A stretch of 6,239 nt of DNA from Spirochaetaceae bacterium (GCA_031256815.1 JAIRPU010000030.1:1-6239), one strand, 5' to 3'. Shown: positions 1 through 5,628, numbered from the stretch's first letter. Notes: generated from the letters alone by a model not told the origin. A program made the numbers and translations.

Positions 1-275
1 GACACGCCGACGGTGGTTGTTGTTTTGCCTTCGCCCGCCGGAGTCGGCGTAATAGCCGTTACAAGGATTAGTTTTCCGTCCGGGTCGTTCTTGTGTTCGT
101 TAAGGTAGTTGTAGTCTACTTTTGCTTTGTAAAAGCCGTACGGTTCAAGATACTGTTCCGGAACGCCGGCGCGTTTAGCCACTTCGCTGATTCTATCGGT
201 ATATTTCGGATATACCTGCTGAGCAATGTCGATGTCCGATGGATTCGGTACTCTTTTTACTCCATCTCCTGTCAT
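1..275 (-). CDS. fhs: Formate-tetrahydrofolate ligase, N-terminal 91 residues (cut by window edge)
   Basis: Cytosolic enzyme that joins formate to tetrahydrofolate using ATP, giving 10-formyl-tetrahydrofolate. It feeds purine and formyl-Met synthesis, or the methyl branch of the Wood-Ljungdahl pathway. Seen in the sequence: the reverse strand reads from an ATG at 275 through an open frame to the window edge. The family hallmarks are present: IDIAQQ near residues 15-20, YGFYKAKV at 46-53, PDGKLILVTAITPTPAGEGK at 65-84, and the nucleotide-binding P-loop TPAGEGKTT at 78-86. The start is supported by AGGAGA at 281-286, five bases upstream of the ATG. The family is usually about 550 residues, so roughly five sixths of the gene lies outside the window. 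It follows metF on the same strand after a 165-bp gap and may be co-transcribed with it; I saw no convincing separate promoter or terminator in the gap. Family assignment is firm; whether it serves acetogenesis or biosynthesis cannot be told here. Confidence 0.95.
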   Translation of the reverse strand, partial: MTGDGVKRVPNPSDIDIAQQVYPKYTDRISEVAKRAGVPEQYLEPYGFYKAKVDYNYLNEHKNDPDGKLILVTAITPTPAGEGKTTTTVGV

Positions 276-327
276 TTGTTTCTCCTGTTAATAAATAATT
301 TGCTCCCTAAAATGAGAGTTTTTTTCC

Positions 328-434
328 AGTTGCCGGTTATCGGTTGCCGGCAGGTTCAATGTGAAGTATGGCTTCTAACGCATATAACAACGTTATAGCC
401 GGTACACCAGCCAAAGAACCGGAAACCGACAACC
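328..434. repeat. GTTGYYGGTT short repeat with imperfect inverted copy, metF-fhs gap
   Basis: The 165-bp gap 276-440 holds no gene. It contains two head-to-tail units of 14-bp period on the plus strand, GTTGCCGGTTATCG (329-342) and GTTGCCGGCAGGTT (343-356). A related unit, GTTGTCGGTTTCCG, lies on the opposite strand at 420-433. Arms 328-345 and 417-434 can pair at 14 of 18 positions plus one G-T. A small perfect stem, TATAAC/GTTATA with loop AAC, sits between them at 383-397. A similar 14-bp period repeat of the same flavour occurs upstream of luxS (5529-5556). Function is unknown; it could be a dispersed short repeat or part of the intercistronic RNA fold. It does not look like an intrinsic terminator because no T-run follows. 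Confidence 0.5.
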
Positions 435-440
435 GTCTAA

Positions 441-1427
441 CTAAAAGTTCCCCAAGAAAATCGACGGGCGGCGATGGACTGTGTCCTTGCCTTCCGGCGA
501 CGGGCGGAGCCCCGACCATTCTACGATGTCAACCGCGTCAGGCGCTTTGTTGAGTGTGTACAGGTGGATACCCTGAACATCACAACACATAAGTTTGTGA
601 ATCTGGTCTACCGTCCATTCTTTGCCGGCTTTCTTGAAATCATCCGCATATTGCTTGGTGAGTTCAGGAGAAGCGCCGCGGGGAGCGGTGTACTTGCCGA
701 TGATGGCCGCGAGACTGCGCGGAATGGCGCACTCATTTGGGTTCATCGTAAGAGCGGCAATGTTCGGGCCGGGCGCGTTGCCTGCGTTAAGCGCGGGCAT
801 TACACCAAGCACCACCGGAAGGTGGAAACCGGCCTTGCGGAGCGTCTTAATCCATTTTTCGTAGGCAGCGATGTCATGGCAGGTCTGGGCAAGGCAGAAT
901 TCCGCGCCCGCATCCTGTTTTAGCCGCATAAACGCCATGTCTGACCACTTGCTGCGCGCGTCGGTATGAATTTCCGGGTCGCCCGCACAGGCAATGCAGT
1001 ACTTCGGGTGCTTCACATGAACATAGTCTACCAACTGGCTGGCATAATGGAACCTGCCGCCTGTCTTAACATCGGGTTTACCCGTTGCCGGGTCGATGCG
1101 GTAGTCGCCGCGGAGAGCGAGGATGTTTTCTACGCCGTGCGATGCGTACTCTTTCAGGTTTGCGTCGATGGTCTGTTCGGTTTCCATGATGCAGGTATAG
1201 TGCGTCATGCAATTGATTCCCTGCTTCTGAACATAAGAGCAGACCTCAACGCTTTTGCCCTTGTTTGTCCCGCCGGCGCCGTAAGTACAACTTATGAAGT
1301 CGGGATCGTACTTTTTGCAGATGTCAATTTCTTTCTGCAACTTCGGGACACCGTCATCTTCTTTCGGGGGAAATACCTCGAACGACACTGTCATTTTCTT
1401 TTTGAGTATGTCGGCAATTCTTGCCAT
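441..1427 (-). CDS. metF: Methylenetetrahydrofolate reductase
   Basis: Cytosolic flavin enzyme that reduces 5,10-methylene-tetrahydrofolate to 5-methyl-tetrahydrofolate, supplying methyl groups for methionine synthesis or the acetogenic methyl branch. The 328-residue product has the TIM-barrel MTHFR signatures in order: FEVFPPK at 16-22 with the family's active-site Glu (E17), TYGAGG at 48-53, ALRGD at 104-108 with the flavin-site Asp (D108), GDPEIHTDA at 149-157, DAGAEFCLAQ at 172-181 (Q181 matches the substrate-binding Gln of the E. coli enzyme), and IHLYTLN at 287-293. Length is a little above E. coli MetF (296 residues), partly from a 21-residue tail after the usual end near SGL (305-307). 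The start at 1427 is chosen because GGAGG sits just upstream (1432-1436); the frame stays open to a GTG at 1442 that would bury that site. It is transcribed from a consensus promoter with a structured leader and is followed by fhs. One oddity is that the segment after Q181 reads TCHD, where E. coli MetF has FFFD. Confidence 0.95.
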   Translation of the reverse strand: MARIADILKKKMTVSFEVFPPKEDDGVPKLQKEIDICKKYDPDFISCTYGAGGTNKGKSVEVCSYVQKQGINCMTHYTCIMETEQTIDANLKEYASHGVENILALRGDYRIDPATGKPDVKTGGRFHYASQLVDYVHVKHPKYCIACAGDPEIHTDARSKWSDMAFMRLKQDAGAEFCLAQTCHDIAAYEKWIKTLRKAGFHLPVVLGVMPALNAGNAPGPNIAALTMNPNECAIPRSLAAIIGKYTAPRGASPELTKQYADDFKKAGKEWTVDQIHKLMCCDVQGIHLYTLNKAPDAVDIVEWSGLRPSPEGKDTVHRRPSIFLGNF

Positions 1428-1526
1428 AAAACCTCCACTCACCCTTTAGGGCTCGATCCTTCTTGGATCATGATTAATTTTTCTTTAAGCCTCAGGTGGC
1501 AACGCCCCCCTCCGCATGGCTAAAGT
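1428..1526 (-). promoter_or_regulatory. Structured 5' leader of metF (unclassified)
   Basis: From the start site predicted by the promoter (about 1526) to the metF start codon the leader is about 99 nt. On the reverse strand it can form three elements. The first is a stem of CTTTAGCC (1525-1518) with GGCTTAAAG (1491-1483, one bulged base), enclosing GGGGGC-GTT-GCCACC (1509-1495, one G-A mismatch). The second is a GATCC-AAGAA-GGATC hairpin (1469-1455). The third is GCCC-TAAA-GGGT (1452-1441), directly before the Shine-Dalgarno site. No T-run follows, so any control would act on translation or RNA stability rather than termination. I could not match it to SAM, SAH, cobalamin or tetrahydrofolate riboswitch consensus by eye. 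The structures are seen in the sequence; a regulatory role is inferred. Confidence 0.4.
1432..1436 (-). promoter_or_regulatory. Shine-Dalgarno site of metF
   Basis: The reverse strand reads GGAGG, then TTTT, then the ATG at 1427. The spacing of four bases is short but usable, and the site decides the start in favour of MARIAD over the upstream in-frame GTG at 1442. Confidence 0.8.
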
Positions 1527-1532
1527 TTATTG

Positions 1533-1561
1533 ATTATAAACCGAAAAAATCCGCTTGTCAA
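1533..1561 (-). promoter_or_regulatory. Consensus sigma-70-type promoter of metF
   Basis: On the reverse strand TTGACA (1561-1556) is separated by exactly 17 bases from TATAAT (1538-1533). Both hexamers are perfect matches to the housekeeping consensus. Transcription should begin near 1526, about 99 nt before the metF start, and probably continues into fhs. Confidence 0.88.
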
Positions 1562-1616
1562 TAGGAATCTTTGCACTTTAATAATTATATGGCATTTACC
1601 GCGCCGGATTTTAAGT

Positions 1617-1676
1617 AAAAATATTTAATTTTTAAAGAAAAAAGCTGCTTTTTTTAAGAATTTTTGAGATTTTTTA
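1617..1676. other. Phased A/T tracts, probable intrinsically curved DNA
   Basis: Six homopolymer A or T runs of five to seven bases occur at 1617-1621, 1629-1633, 1638-1643, 1649-1655, 1661-1665 and 1671-1676. Their centres are 9.5 to 12 bases apart, averaging close to the helical repeat, which is the classic arrangement for bent DNA. The block lies in the divergent region between metF and the phosphatase gene, just upstream of the latter. The spacing is read directly; bending and any effect on transcription are inferred. A small AAAAAAG-CTG-CTTTTTT stem at 1638-1654 lies inside it. Confidence 0.5.
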
Positions 1677-1712
1677 AGTTGAAACTGACAAAACCGCGAT
1701 GCACTGCTTATT

Positions 1713-1739
1713 TTGCCTTGTTTCAAAAAAGCCGATAAT
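1713..1739 (+). promoter_or_regulatory. Possible weak promoter of the phosphatase gene
   Basis: TTGCCT (1713-1718; four of six matches) and GATAAT (1734-1739; five of six) are 15 bases apart, shorter than ideal. If used, transcription would start at or very near the ATG at 1746. That would fit the lack of a Shine-Dalgarno sequence there. Low confidence; other start sites in the AT-rich upstream region are possible. Confidence 0.3.
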
Positions 1740-1745
1740 ATAAAC

Positions 1746-3896
1746 ATGAAGACGGCTACCCTGCGTAAAAGGATTTTGCGTCCAGCGCTTATTTCATCAA
1801 CACTGGAAATGTTTTTACTTGCCGCTGTTTTTATCGCTTCGGCTTTGTGGTTGAAAAACATAATTATCCATAATACCGGCGACATGAGCAGTGCGGCGGC
1901 AAATGCAAGCGTGGCAGCGCTTGCCGTTCAGATAAAAGAAAACGTACACCGGCACGCCAGAGATATGGCCGCGCTTATTGATGAAAAACTAATGGCCATT
2001 CAGAATATTACTATACTTGTATCTGGAAAAGCAAACGAAACCGCTTATAACCCGCAGGATTACAAACCAAAGGAACTGCCGCTGCTGGGCGATAATCAGC
2101 CTGTAAGCGGCAGCCGCAATACGTATTTATACCTTAGCGCCGGTATAAACCGGCAGGCGGCTGTTGCCGAAAGCCGCATTGCGGCCAATATAAGCGACAT
2201 ATTTAAATATATTCACGATATGAACGGCGATATTACGGCAAGTTATATAGCCGGCGAAAGCGGTTATTTTATAATAACGAGAAAAGATGACTTTCTTGTA
2301 TTTAACAACTACGACGGCAGGGAGCGCGTATGGTATAAAGCCGCAAAAAACGCGAATGCTTTGGTTTGGAGCAACCTCTATGTTGACACAAGCGGCATTC
2401 CAGCAATAACCTGCGCCGCGCCATATTACGGGCGCGGGCCGGACGGCAAAAAAACGCTAAAAGGAGTAGCCGGTAATGGCGTAACTCTGGATAAATTCAC
2501 CAAAATTATCGATGTTGCCGCGCCGGGGCAGAACACCACAGTTTTTTTATTGAACGAAGAAGGAATTAAGCTGTTTTCCAGCGATGGCTCAGGCGCAAAA
2601 ATAAACAGCGCCGGTGAAGTTTCCGGCGAAAAACCAGGCCTAAGCTCAAACGATGAGATGCGTAAGTTTGTCGCCGTTATGATGGCGCGCGAAAGCAAAG
2701 TTATGGAAGTGAATATAGACGGCGAGCTTCATTATGCCGCCTGTCACCCATTAAACACAATAAACTGGAGTATGGGCGTAATTACCGGAAGCGCCGAAAT
2801 AAATATGCCGCTGCAAACCCTTACCGGCTATATACAAAATATTGCTAAAAAAACCCTGCTTGTAACAGACCATTCAATCTTTATTATGCTTTGCGCGTTT
2901 GCCCTTGTTACCGCGCTTGTGCTTTCTTACAGAGTATGGTCGGTATTTGCAATGTCGCGCCGTATAGTTGAACCGGTAAGCAATTTGGCGCGCCAGGTGG
3001 CGATGACCGGCGCCGGAGACCTCGTTAGCGATGTTAAAGTGAATTCGCGTATCATCGAAATTTTACAGCTTGCCGGCGCGTTTAATAAAATGAAAAAACG
3101 GCTGCGCGATCATATCGAAAGGCTTTCGTTTACAACGGCGGAAAAACAAAAAATGAGTTCCGAACTGGAAATAGCGGCAAAAATTCAAAGGGCGGTACTC
3201 CCATTTGCCGCCCTGCCGCCGCCCAAAAAAAATGGCGCGGGACTGGAAGCGGATGCGGTTATGTACCCTGCAAAAGAAGTTGGCGGCGATTTATACGACT
3301 TTTTTTTTATAGACGGCATCCATTTTGCAATAGTAATGGGAGATGTTTCCGGCAAGGGAATTTCCGCGGCTATGCTTATGCTTGTAGTAAACACTCTGGT
3401 AAAAACACACCTGCAGGACGGAGTTCCTGTTGCCGCGGCGGTAGATAAGGTTAATCTTCATATCTGCGGGGGTAACTATCCGGGAATGTTTGTTACGCTG
3501 TGGGTTGGCGTGTTAAATACTCAAACAAAGGAACTTGAATATGTAAACGCAGGGCACACAATGCCGCTGCTTCGCTTCGGAAACTCTGAATTTAAGTACA
3601 TTCAAACAAAAAATCACGACATAGTTGTTGGAGTTATGGACGGTTTTAAGTATAACACACACAAAATCAATCTAAAACAGGGCGATGCGCTGTTTTTGTA
3701 TACGGATGGCATTACAGAAGCGTTCGACAGGAATAAAAATATGTATGGTGAAGAACGTTTACGCTCATATATTAACAAAAACGGGGCGCTTCAGTTAAAA
3801 GTCCTGCTTCCGGCAATTTATGATGATATTAAAAGTTTTACGGACGGCGCTGAACAGTCGGACGATATTACAATGCTAATGTTAAGACTGCCCTAA
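1746..3896 (+). CDS. Membrane sensor phosphatase: Cache-HAMP-SpoIIE/RsbU-type PP2C
   Basis: A 716-residue inner-membrane protein predicted to sense a small ligand outside the cytoplasm and dephosphorylate a serine/threonine-phosphorylated partner inside, as RsbU-like enzymes do with anti-anti-sigma proteins. Order of parts: transmembrane helix at 21-41; extracytoplasmic double-Cache region at about 50-355, with VWYKAAK (195-201) and YVDTSG (212-217) typical of Cache_1; second transmembrane helix at 377-397; HAMP linker at about 399-459 with the conserved Pro at 410; signalling helix ELEIAAKIQRAVLP at 473-486; then the PP2C/SpoIIE domain to the end. Metal-binding acidic residues are intact: D515 in VGGDLYD, D533 in GDVSGKG, D654 in TDG and D706/D707 in SDD, so it should be active. 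The ATG at 1746 is chosen because it leaves a short basic leader before helix 1; an in-frame TTG at 1713 would add 11 residues. Neither has a clear ribosome site. No anti-sigma, STAS or kinase gene is nearby, so the target is unknown. The ligand is also unknown. Confidence 0.92.
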   Translation: MKTATLRKRILRPALISSTLEMFLLAAVFIASALWLKNIIIHNTGDMSSAAANASVAALAVQIKENVHRHARDMAALIDEKLMAIQNITILVSGKANETAYNPQDYKPKELPLLGDNQPVSGSRNTYLYLSAGINRQAAVAESRIAANISDIFKYIHDMNGDITASYIAGESGYFIITRKDDFLVFNNYDGRERVWYKAAKNANALVWSNLYVDTSGIPAITCAAPYYGRGPDGKKTLKGVAGNGVTLDKFTKIIDVAAPGQNTTVFLLNEEGIKLFSSDGSGAKINSAGEVSGEKPGLSSNDEMRKFVAVMMARESKVMEVNIDGELHYAACHPLNTINWSMGVITGSAEINMPLQTLTGYIQNIAKKTLLVTDHSIFIMLCAFALVTALVLSYRVWSVFAMSRRIVEPVSNLARQVAMTGAGDLVSDVKVNSRIIEILQLAGAFNKMKKRLRDHIERLSFTTAEKQKMSSELEIAAKIQRAVLPFAALPPPKKNGAGLEADAVMYPAKEVGGDLYDFFFIDGIHFAIVMGDVSGKGISAAMLMLVVNTLVKTHLQDGVPVAAAVDKVNLHICGGNYPGMFVTLWVGVLNTQTKELEYVNAGHTMPLLRFGNSEFKYIQTKNHDIVVGVMDGFKYNTHKINLKQGDALFLYTDGITEAFDRNKNMYGEERLRSYINKNGALQLKVLLPAIYDDIKSFTDGAEQSDDITMLMLRLP

Positions 3897-3904
3897 AATA
3901 TGCG

Positions 3905-4966
3905 CTACCAAGAAAAACCGTAAACTGTAAGCGATTCTTCTGTTTCGCCCGCTTTTAATATACATGACGGAAAAGTCTCTATGTTTGGCGCGTTTGTATA
4001 CTTCTCGGTTTCTAGGCAGAAACCGCTGAATTTACTATATTTTTTGCCATTTTTTCCGTTTTCGACGTTTAAATTACAACCGGTATAGAGCTGCATTACG
4101 CTTTTGTTGGAGCGGCATACAAGCGCCCGTCCGGTTTCGGGCTCAAAAATTTCGGCAAGCACAGGCAGAGCTTCCAGCCTGGTTTCGGCGCAGGGGTCAA
4201 AACAAAAAGCGCAGTCGTAGCCGCCATTCATTTTTTCAAGCTCCGGCGACCCAAAATGACTGCCAAGTTCGCGCTGCGAGCTAAAGTCAAAAACCGTGCC
4301 TTTTGCGTCTAAAATACGCCCCGTAGGCATAACCGATTCGCCTATATCAAGATATTTGGAACTGTATATCTTTGCGCGGTGCGCGCCGACTGTCGGATGT
4401 CCTTCTCCTCTTAAATTAAAATAAACATGCTGAGTTAAATTAACCGGAGTGTTTTTGTCGCATACGGTTTTATAACGCAGAATTAATTCATTTTTTGAGT
4501 TTAAAAGATAATCAACTTCAATATCTAAATTTCCCGGATAGCCCTGTTCGCCGTCCGGACTGCGGCGTTTAAAACGGACGCCTTCGCCCAAGTCGCACGA
4601 AAGCGTTTCGCCATTCCACATAAACTGGTGATAGCCGTGAAAGCCTCCATGCAAAGAATGGCTGCCATAATTTGCGTCCAGCTTAAACTCAGCGCCGTCG
4701 AGCTTAAAACGCGCATTGGCTATGCGGTTGGCATAACGGCCAATTAAAGCGCCCTGATAAGACTTGTTATTATGAACCCAGCTGTCTAAAGCCGAATATC
4801 CAAGCGCAATATCCTCAGGCTGCCCGCCGCGTCCCGGCAGCATTATGCCTGTAATAAGACAGCCGTAGTCGCTTGCCGTAAAACTCATCTTGCCATTTGA
4901 AACAACCCAGAGTGAAACTTCGCTTCCGCAGGAAAGCATACCAAAACGGTATTTTTTTACGCTCAT
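3905..4966 (-). CDS. galM: Aldose 1-epimerase (mutarotase)
   Basis: Cytosolic GalM-family enzyme that interconverts alpha and beta anomers of aldoses such as galactose or glucose. The 353-residue product is of normal family length. It shows RYANRI at 77-82, the catalytic-region HSLHGG at 103-108 (H106), NLTQHVYFNL at 176-185 with the general-acid His (H180), the substrate Asp in GGYD (D251), and the general-base Glu in CLETEKY (E319). The ATG at 4966 is preferred: AAGGCGGA lies 6 bases upstream, whereas the in-frame TTG at 4999 overlaps luxS and has no ribosome site. Only 16 bp separate it from the luxS stop, so the two are very likely one transcript. Its 3' end faces the phosphatase gene with an 8-bp gap and no terminator. 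The family is broad; the sugar substrate is not shown by sequence, and a role on a sugar-like LuxS product is only speculation. Confidence 0.93.
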   Translation of the reverse strand: MSVKKYRFGMLSCGSEVSLWVVSNGKMSFTASDYGCLITGIMLPGRGGQPEDIALGYSALDSWVHNNKSYQGALIGRYANRIANARFKLDGAEFKLDANYGSHSLHGGFHGYHQFMWNGETLSCDLGEGVRFKRRSPDGEQGYPGNLDIEVDYLLNSKNELILRYKTVCDKNTPVNLTQHVYFNLRGEGHPTVGAHRAKIYSSKYLDIGESVMPTGRILDAKGTVFDFSSQRELGSHFGSPELEKMNGGYDCAFCFDPCAETRLEALPVLAEIFEPETGRALVCRSNKSVMQLYTGCNLNVENGKNGKKYSKFSGFCLETEKYTNAPNIETFPSCILKAGETEESLTVYGFSW

Positions 4967-4982
4967 TTTTAGTCCGCCTTTT

Positions 4983-5459
4983 TTAAGAAGGATATTCAAA
5001 ACAGCCGCTGCCGGCTTTTTTTAACATTGCGCCATAGCGCGAGGCTTCCCATTTTGCCATGGAAAGATTTTGTTCACTGTAATTGCCACATTCGGCCGGC
5101 GTAGCGCCTGGGATAGCGCCTTCAAACTTTTCTATCCAGTCCATAAGTTCAATAATCAGCGGCGCTATATCCGCGCTTTTGAGGTCGCCTTCAAGAATAA
5201 CATAAAATCCTGTGCGGCAGCCCATAGGGCCAAAATATACGACGCGCTTTGCCCATTCAGCATGAGAGCGTAAAAAAGTAGCGCCAAGATGCTCTATTGT
5301 ATGAAGCGCCGGCATATCAATAACGGGTTCCTTGTTTGGTTCTTTAAAGCGAATATCGAAAGTTGTAAGCGAAGCGCCTCCAAAACGGTCTTTGCGAGAA
5401 ACATAAAGCCCCGGTTTTAACCTAAGATGATCAATTTGAAAACTAGCGATTTTTTCCAT
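4983..5459 (-). CDS. luxS: S-ribosylhomocysteine lyase (autoinducer-2 synthase)
   Basis: Cytosolic metal enzyme that splits S-ribosylhomocysteine into homocysteine and DPD, the precursor of autoinducer-2. It thereby detoxifies and recycles the product of S-adenosylmethionine-dependent methylation. The 158-residue product matches the usual family length. All active-site features are visible: metal ligands H53 and H57 in HTIEH, with general base E56 between them; the catalytic Cys C81 in GCRTGF; and the third metal ligand C124 in ECGN. SFQIDHLRLKPGLYVSRKD at 6-24 is the standard N-terminus. The ATG at 5459 is the only sensible start, yet no Shine-Dalgarno sequence precedes it and the promoter -10 element ends only 8 bases upstream, which suggests a leaderless message. 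galM follows 16 bp downstream. The preceding nucleosidase gene (pfs/mtnN) is not in the window. Confidence 0.97.
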   Translation of the reverse strand: MEKIASFQIDHLRLKPGLYVSRKDRFGGASLTTFDIRFKEPNKEPVIDMPALHTIEHLGATFLRSHAEWAKRVVYFGPMGCRTGFYVILEGDLKSADIAPLIIELMDWIEKFEGAIPGATPAECGNYSEQNLSMAKWEASRYGAMLKKAGSGCFEYPS

Positions 5460-5467
5460 AGCGCTTT

Positions 5468-5496
5468 ATTGTATCATACACCGTTAATTCCGTAAA
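5468..5496 (-). promoter_or_regulatory. Extended -10 promoter of luxS-galM
   Basis: On the reverse strand TTTACG (5496-5491; four of six) is followed after 17 bases by TACAAT (5473-5468; five of six), preceded by TATGA, a match to the extended -10 TRTGn motif. Only 8 bases lie between the -10 element and the luxS ATG, so transcription would begin at or within about three bases of the start codon. Confidence 0.7.
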
Positions 5497-5497
5497 G

Positions 5498-5511
5498 CCG
5501 CCGCGCGGCGG
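5498..5511. repeat. Perfect 14-bp palindrome abutting the luxS -35 element
   Basis: CCGCCGCGCGGCGG is its own reverse complement and lies one base upstream of the luxS -35 hexamer. It could be a protein-binding site for control of luxS, or a stray unit of the GC-rich palindrome family further upstream. It has no loop, unlike most of those units. Confidence 0.5.
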
Positions 5512-5528
5512 GCGCGGAGATGTTTCTG

Positions 5529-5556
5529 GTTGTTGGTTGGAAGTTGTTGGTTGGAA
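5529..5556. repeat. 14-bp tandem duplication upstream of luxS
   Basis: GTTGTTGGTTGGAA occurs twice head to tail without mismatch. It shares the GTTGYYGGTT pattern and the 14-bp period with the repeat in the metF-fhs gap, so the two may belong to one dispersed family. No function can be assigned. Confidence 0.75.
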
Positions 5557-5560
5557 TAGG

Positions 5561-5595
5561 AAGAGAATAAAAATCTTGTGGATTTTTATTCTCTT
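5561..5595. repeat. Perfect AT-rich 15-bp stem-loop
   Basis: AAGAGAATAAAAATC (5561-5575), loop TTGTG (5576-5580) and the exact reverse complement of the first arm (5581-5595). It stands apart in base composition from the GC-rich hairpins that begin 6 bases later. It lacks a T-run on either side, so it is not a standard intrinsic terminator. It may be the edge of a mobile or repeated element. Confidence 0.7.
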
Positions 5596-5604
5596 TTGAT
5601 GCCC

Positions 5605-5624
5605 GCGCCGCTTCGCGGCGCGGG
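5605..5624. repeat. TTC-loop palindrome unit, copy 1
   Basis: GCGCCGCTTCGCGGCGCGGG is repeated exactly at 5731-5750. A third, 18-base copy at 5996-6013 differs by one base (G for C at 5999), which breaks its stem. In copy 1 the arms extend to 10 perfect pairs (5602-5624); in copy 2 they reach only 8. Confidence 0.75.
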
Positions 5625-5628
5625 TGGC

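Noticed and set aside
1428..1442. Longer metF starting at GTG 1442
   Set aside because: The extra five codons cover the GGAGG ribosome site, which clearly serves the ATG at 1427.
93..1523. Plus-strand frames at 93-398, 368-553, 474-923, 622-864 and 966-1523
   Set aside because: They are antisense shadows of fhs and metF or cross the intergenic repeat, with no domain signatures and no ribosome sites.
1428..1526. Known SAM-I, cobalamin or tetrahydrofolate riboswitch upstream of metF
   Set aside because: The conserved core sequences of these classes are not visible on either strand; only generic hairpins are seen.
1638..1654. Intrinsic terminator (AAAAAAG-CTG-CTTTTTT with T-run)
   Set aside because: The stem has a single G-C pair and lies between the 5' ends of two divergent genes, where no transcript needs ending; it fits better as part of the A/T-tract block.
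1625..1885. Minus-strand frame of 86 codons
   Set aside because: It is Lys/Phe-rich from the A/T tracts and overlaps the start of the phosphatase gene antisense; no ribosome site or recognisable motif.
4967..4999. Longer galM starting at TTG 4999
   Set aside because: It would overlap luxS, has no ribosome site, and the family's N-terminus fits the ATG at 4966, which has AAGGCGGA upstream.
5561..5595. Terminator for the right-edge gene
   Set aside because: The stem is AT-rich, not followed by a T-run on the minus strand, and lies more than 430 bases after the stop codon.
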